Assembly: GCA_021783855.1 (NCBI GenBank)
Contig: JAJXTL010000161.1
Location: 1 to 6,091 of the forward strand
Length of the DNA: 6,091 bases
Reading direction: 5' to 3'
Origin: Pseudomonadota bacterium
GTDB taxonomy: Bacteria; Pseudomonadota; Gammaproteobacteria; Burkholderiales; Gallionellaceae
Every line of letters begins with the position of its first letter. Position 1 is the first letter of the stretch. The notes beneath the pieces are model-generated. The model was not told the origin of the DNA and did no database searches. It saw nothing but the letters and a program-made list of their open reading frames with translations. Positions 5,608 to 6,091 of the stretch are shown here, in pieces. A program made the translations under genes and the position numbers.

Positions 5608-6091
5608 TCACGTCGGCCCATGCCAAAAATGATGCGGTTTGCGCGGGCGGCGCATCAGCAGGTAGGCAGCGGGGATGACGAACATCGACAGCAGCGGTGC
5701 CGTGATCATGCCGCCCACCATCGGGGCGGCGATGCGCTGCATGATTTCCGAACCCGTTCCGCTGCCCCACATGATCGGCATCAGTCCGGCAATGATCACG
5801 GCAACGGTCATTGCCTTGGGACGCACGCGCATCACCGCCCCCTCGCGTATCGCATCCAGCAAATCGGCCAGTCCGGTTTGACCTTCGCGAATTCGCTCGT
5901 TCCAGGCATTCTTGAGATAGAGCAGCATGATCACACCGAACTCCGCCGACACGCCCGCCAGCGCGATGAACCCCACTCCGCTCGCTACCGACAGGTTATA
6001 GCCCAGTACCCACATGAACCAGACGCCGCCTGCCAGCGCGAACGGTAGTGTCGCCATGATCAGCAGCGCTTCGCCGAAACTCCCGAAGGTG
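5608..6091 (-). CDS. cusA: CusA-type copper/silver RND efflux pump, C-terminal part
   Basis: C-terminal 160 residues of an inner-membrane RND heavy-metal pump, which in tripartite systems takes Cu(I)/Ag(I) from the periplasm across the outer membrane with a periplasmic adaptor and an outer-membrane channel. The 5' part lies beyond the right edge; the frame stays open to position 6090. Recognisable blocks are [85 protein letters not shown] and [12 protein letters not shown], the last helices of the protein. The Glu of SAEFG and the Lys of RPKAMT match positions I recall as part of the CusA proton-relay set. These blocks favour the Cu/Ag (CusA) branch over the Co/Zn/Cd (CzcA) branch, though the methionine metal sites lie outside the window. 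The C-terminal tail is short ([11 protein letters not shown]). Confidence 0.92.
   Translation of the reverse strand, partial: TFGSFGEALLIMATLPFALAGGVWFMWVLGYNLSVASGVGFIALAGVSAEFGVIMLLYLKNAWNERIREGQTGLADLLDAIREGAVMRVRPKAMTVAVIIAGLMPIMWGSGTGSEIMQRIAAPMVGGMITAPLLSMFVIPAAYLLMRRPRKPHHFWHGPT

Noticed and set aside
5575..6048. Plus-strand frame of 157 codons opposite the cusA-like gene
   Set aside because: His/Arg-rich low-complexity translation antisense to a well-recognised RND pump; a shadow frame.

Overview
The window looks like a stretch of betaproteobacterial chromosome. GC content is moderate, and the genes resemble those of sulfur- or iron-oxidising Betaproteobacteria such as the Thiobacillus, Sulfuricella and Gallionella groups. 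That placement is inferred from protein style only; no marker gene is present. No RNA genes, CRISPR arrays, insertion sequences or phage genes were seen.

Left region (1-3157): a regulator reading leftward (ArsR-type winged helix fused to a rhodanese domain, cut by the left edge) is divergent from a tightly spaced rightward operon of three genes. These are a small DsrE-like sulfur-carrier protein, a metallo-beta-lactamase-fold enzyme resembling persulfide dioxygenases, and a 12-helix MFS transporter. The 122-base gap holds two face-to-face sigma70-type promoters. A 17-base near-palindrome covers the -10 of the regulator promoter and the first half of the -35 of the operon promoter, so one bound repressor could close both. 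The simplest reading is a reactive-sulfur (persulfide/sulfane sulfur) sensing and detoxification or oxidation module. The rhodanese-bearing regulator would sense, the DsrE protein carry, the MBL enzyme oxidise, and the MFS protein move a substrate or product. The substrate is inferred, not shown.

Middle region (3158-3328): this holds no intact gene. A 36-codon reading frame begins with the dinucleotide-binding start of a flavin oxidoreductase and then loses all similarity. It is probably the stump of a deleted flavoprotein gene.

Right region (3329-5578): a class II glutamine amidotransferase-like protein (YafJ/EgtC type), a second MFS transporter and a small membrane-anchored SHOCT protein run in one direction with short gaps. 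The first two share one reading frame, separated only by an amber codon and one further codon. Convergent to them, at 5608-6091, is the C-terminal part of a CusA-type copper/silver RND efflux pump, cut by the right edge.
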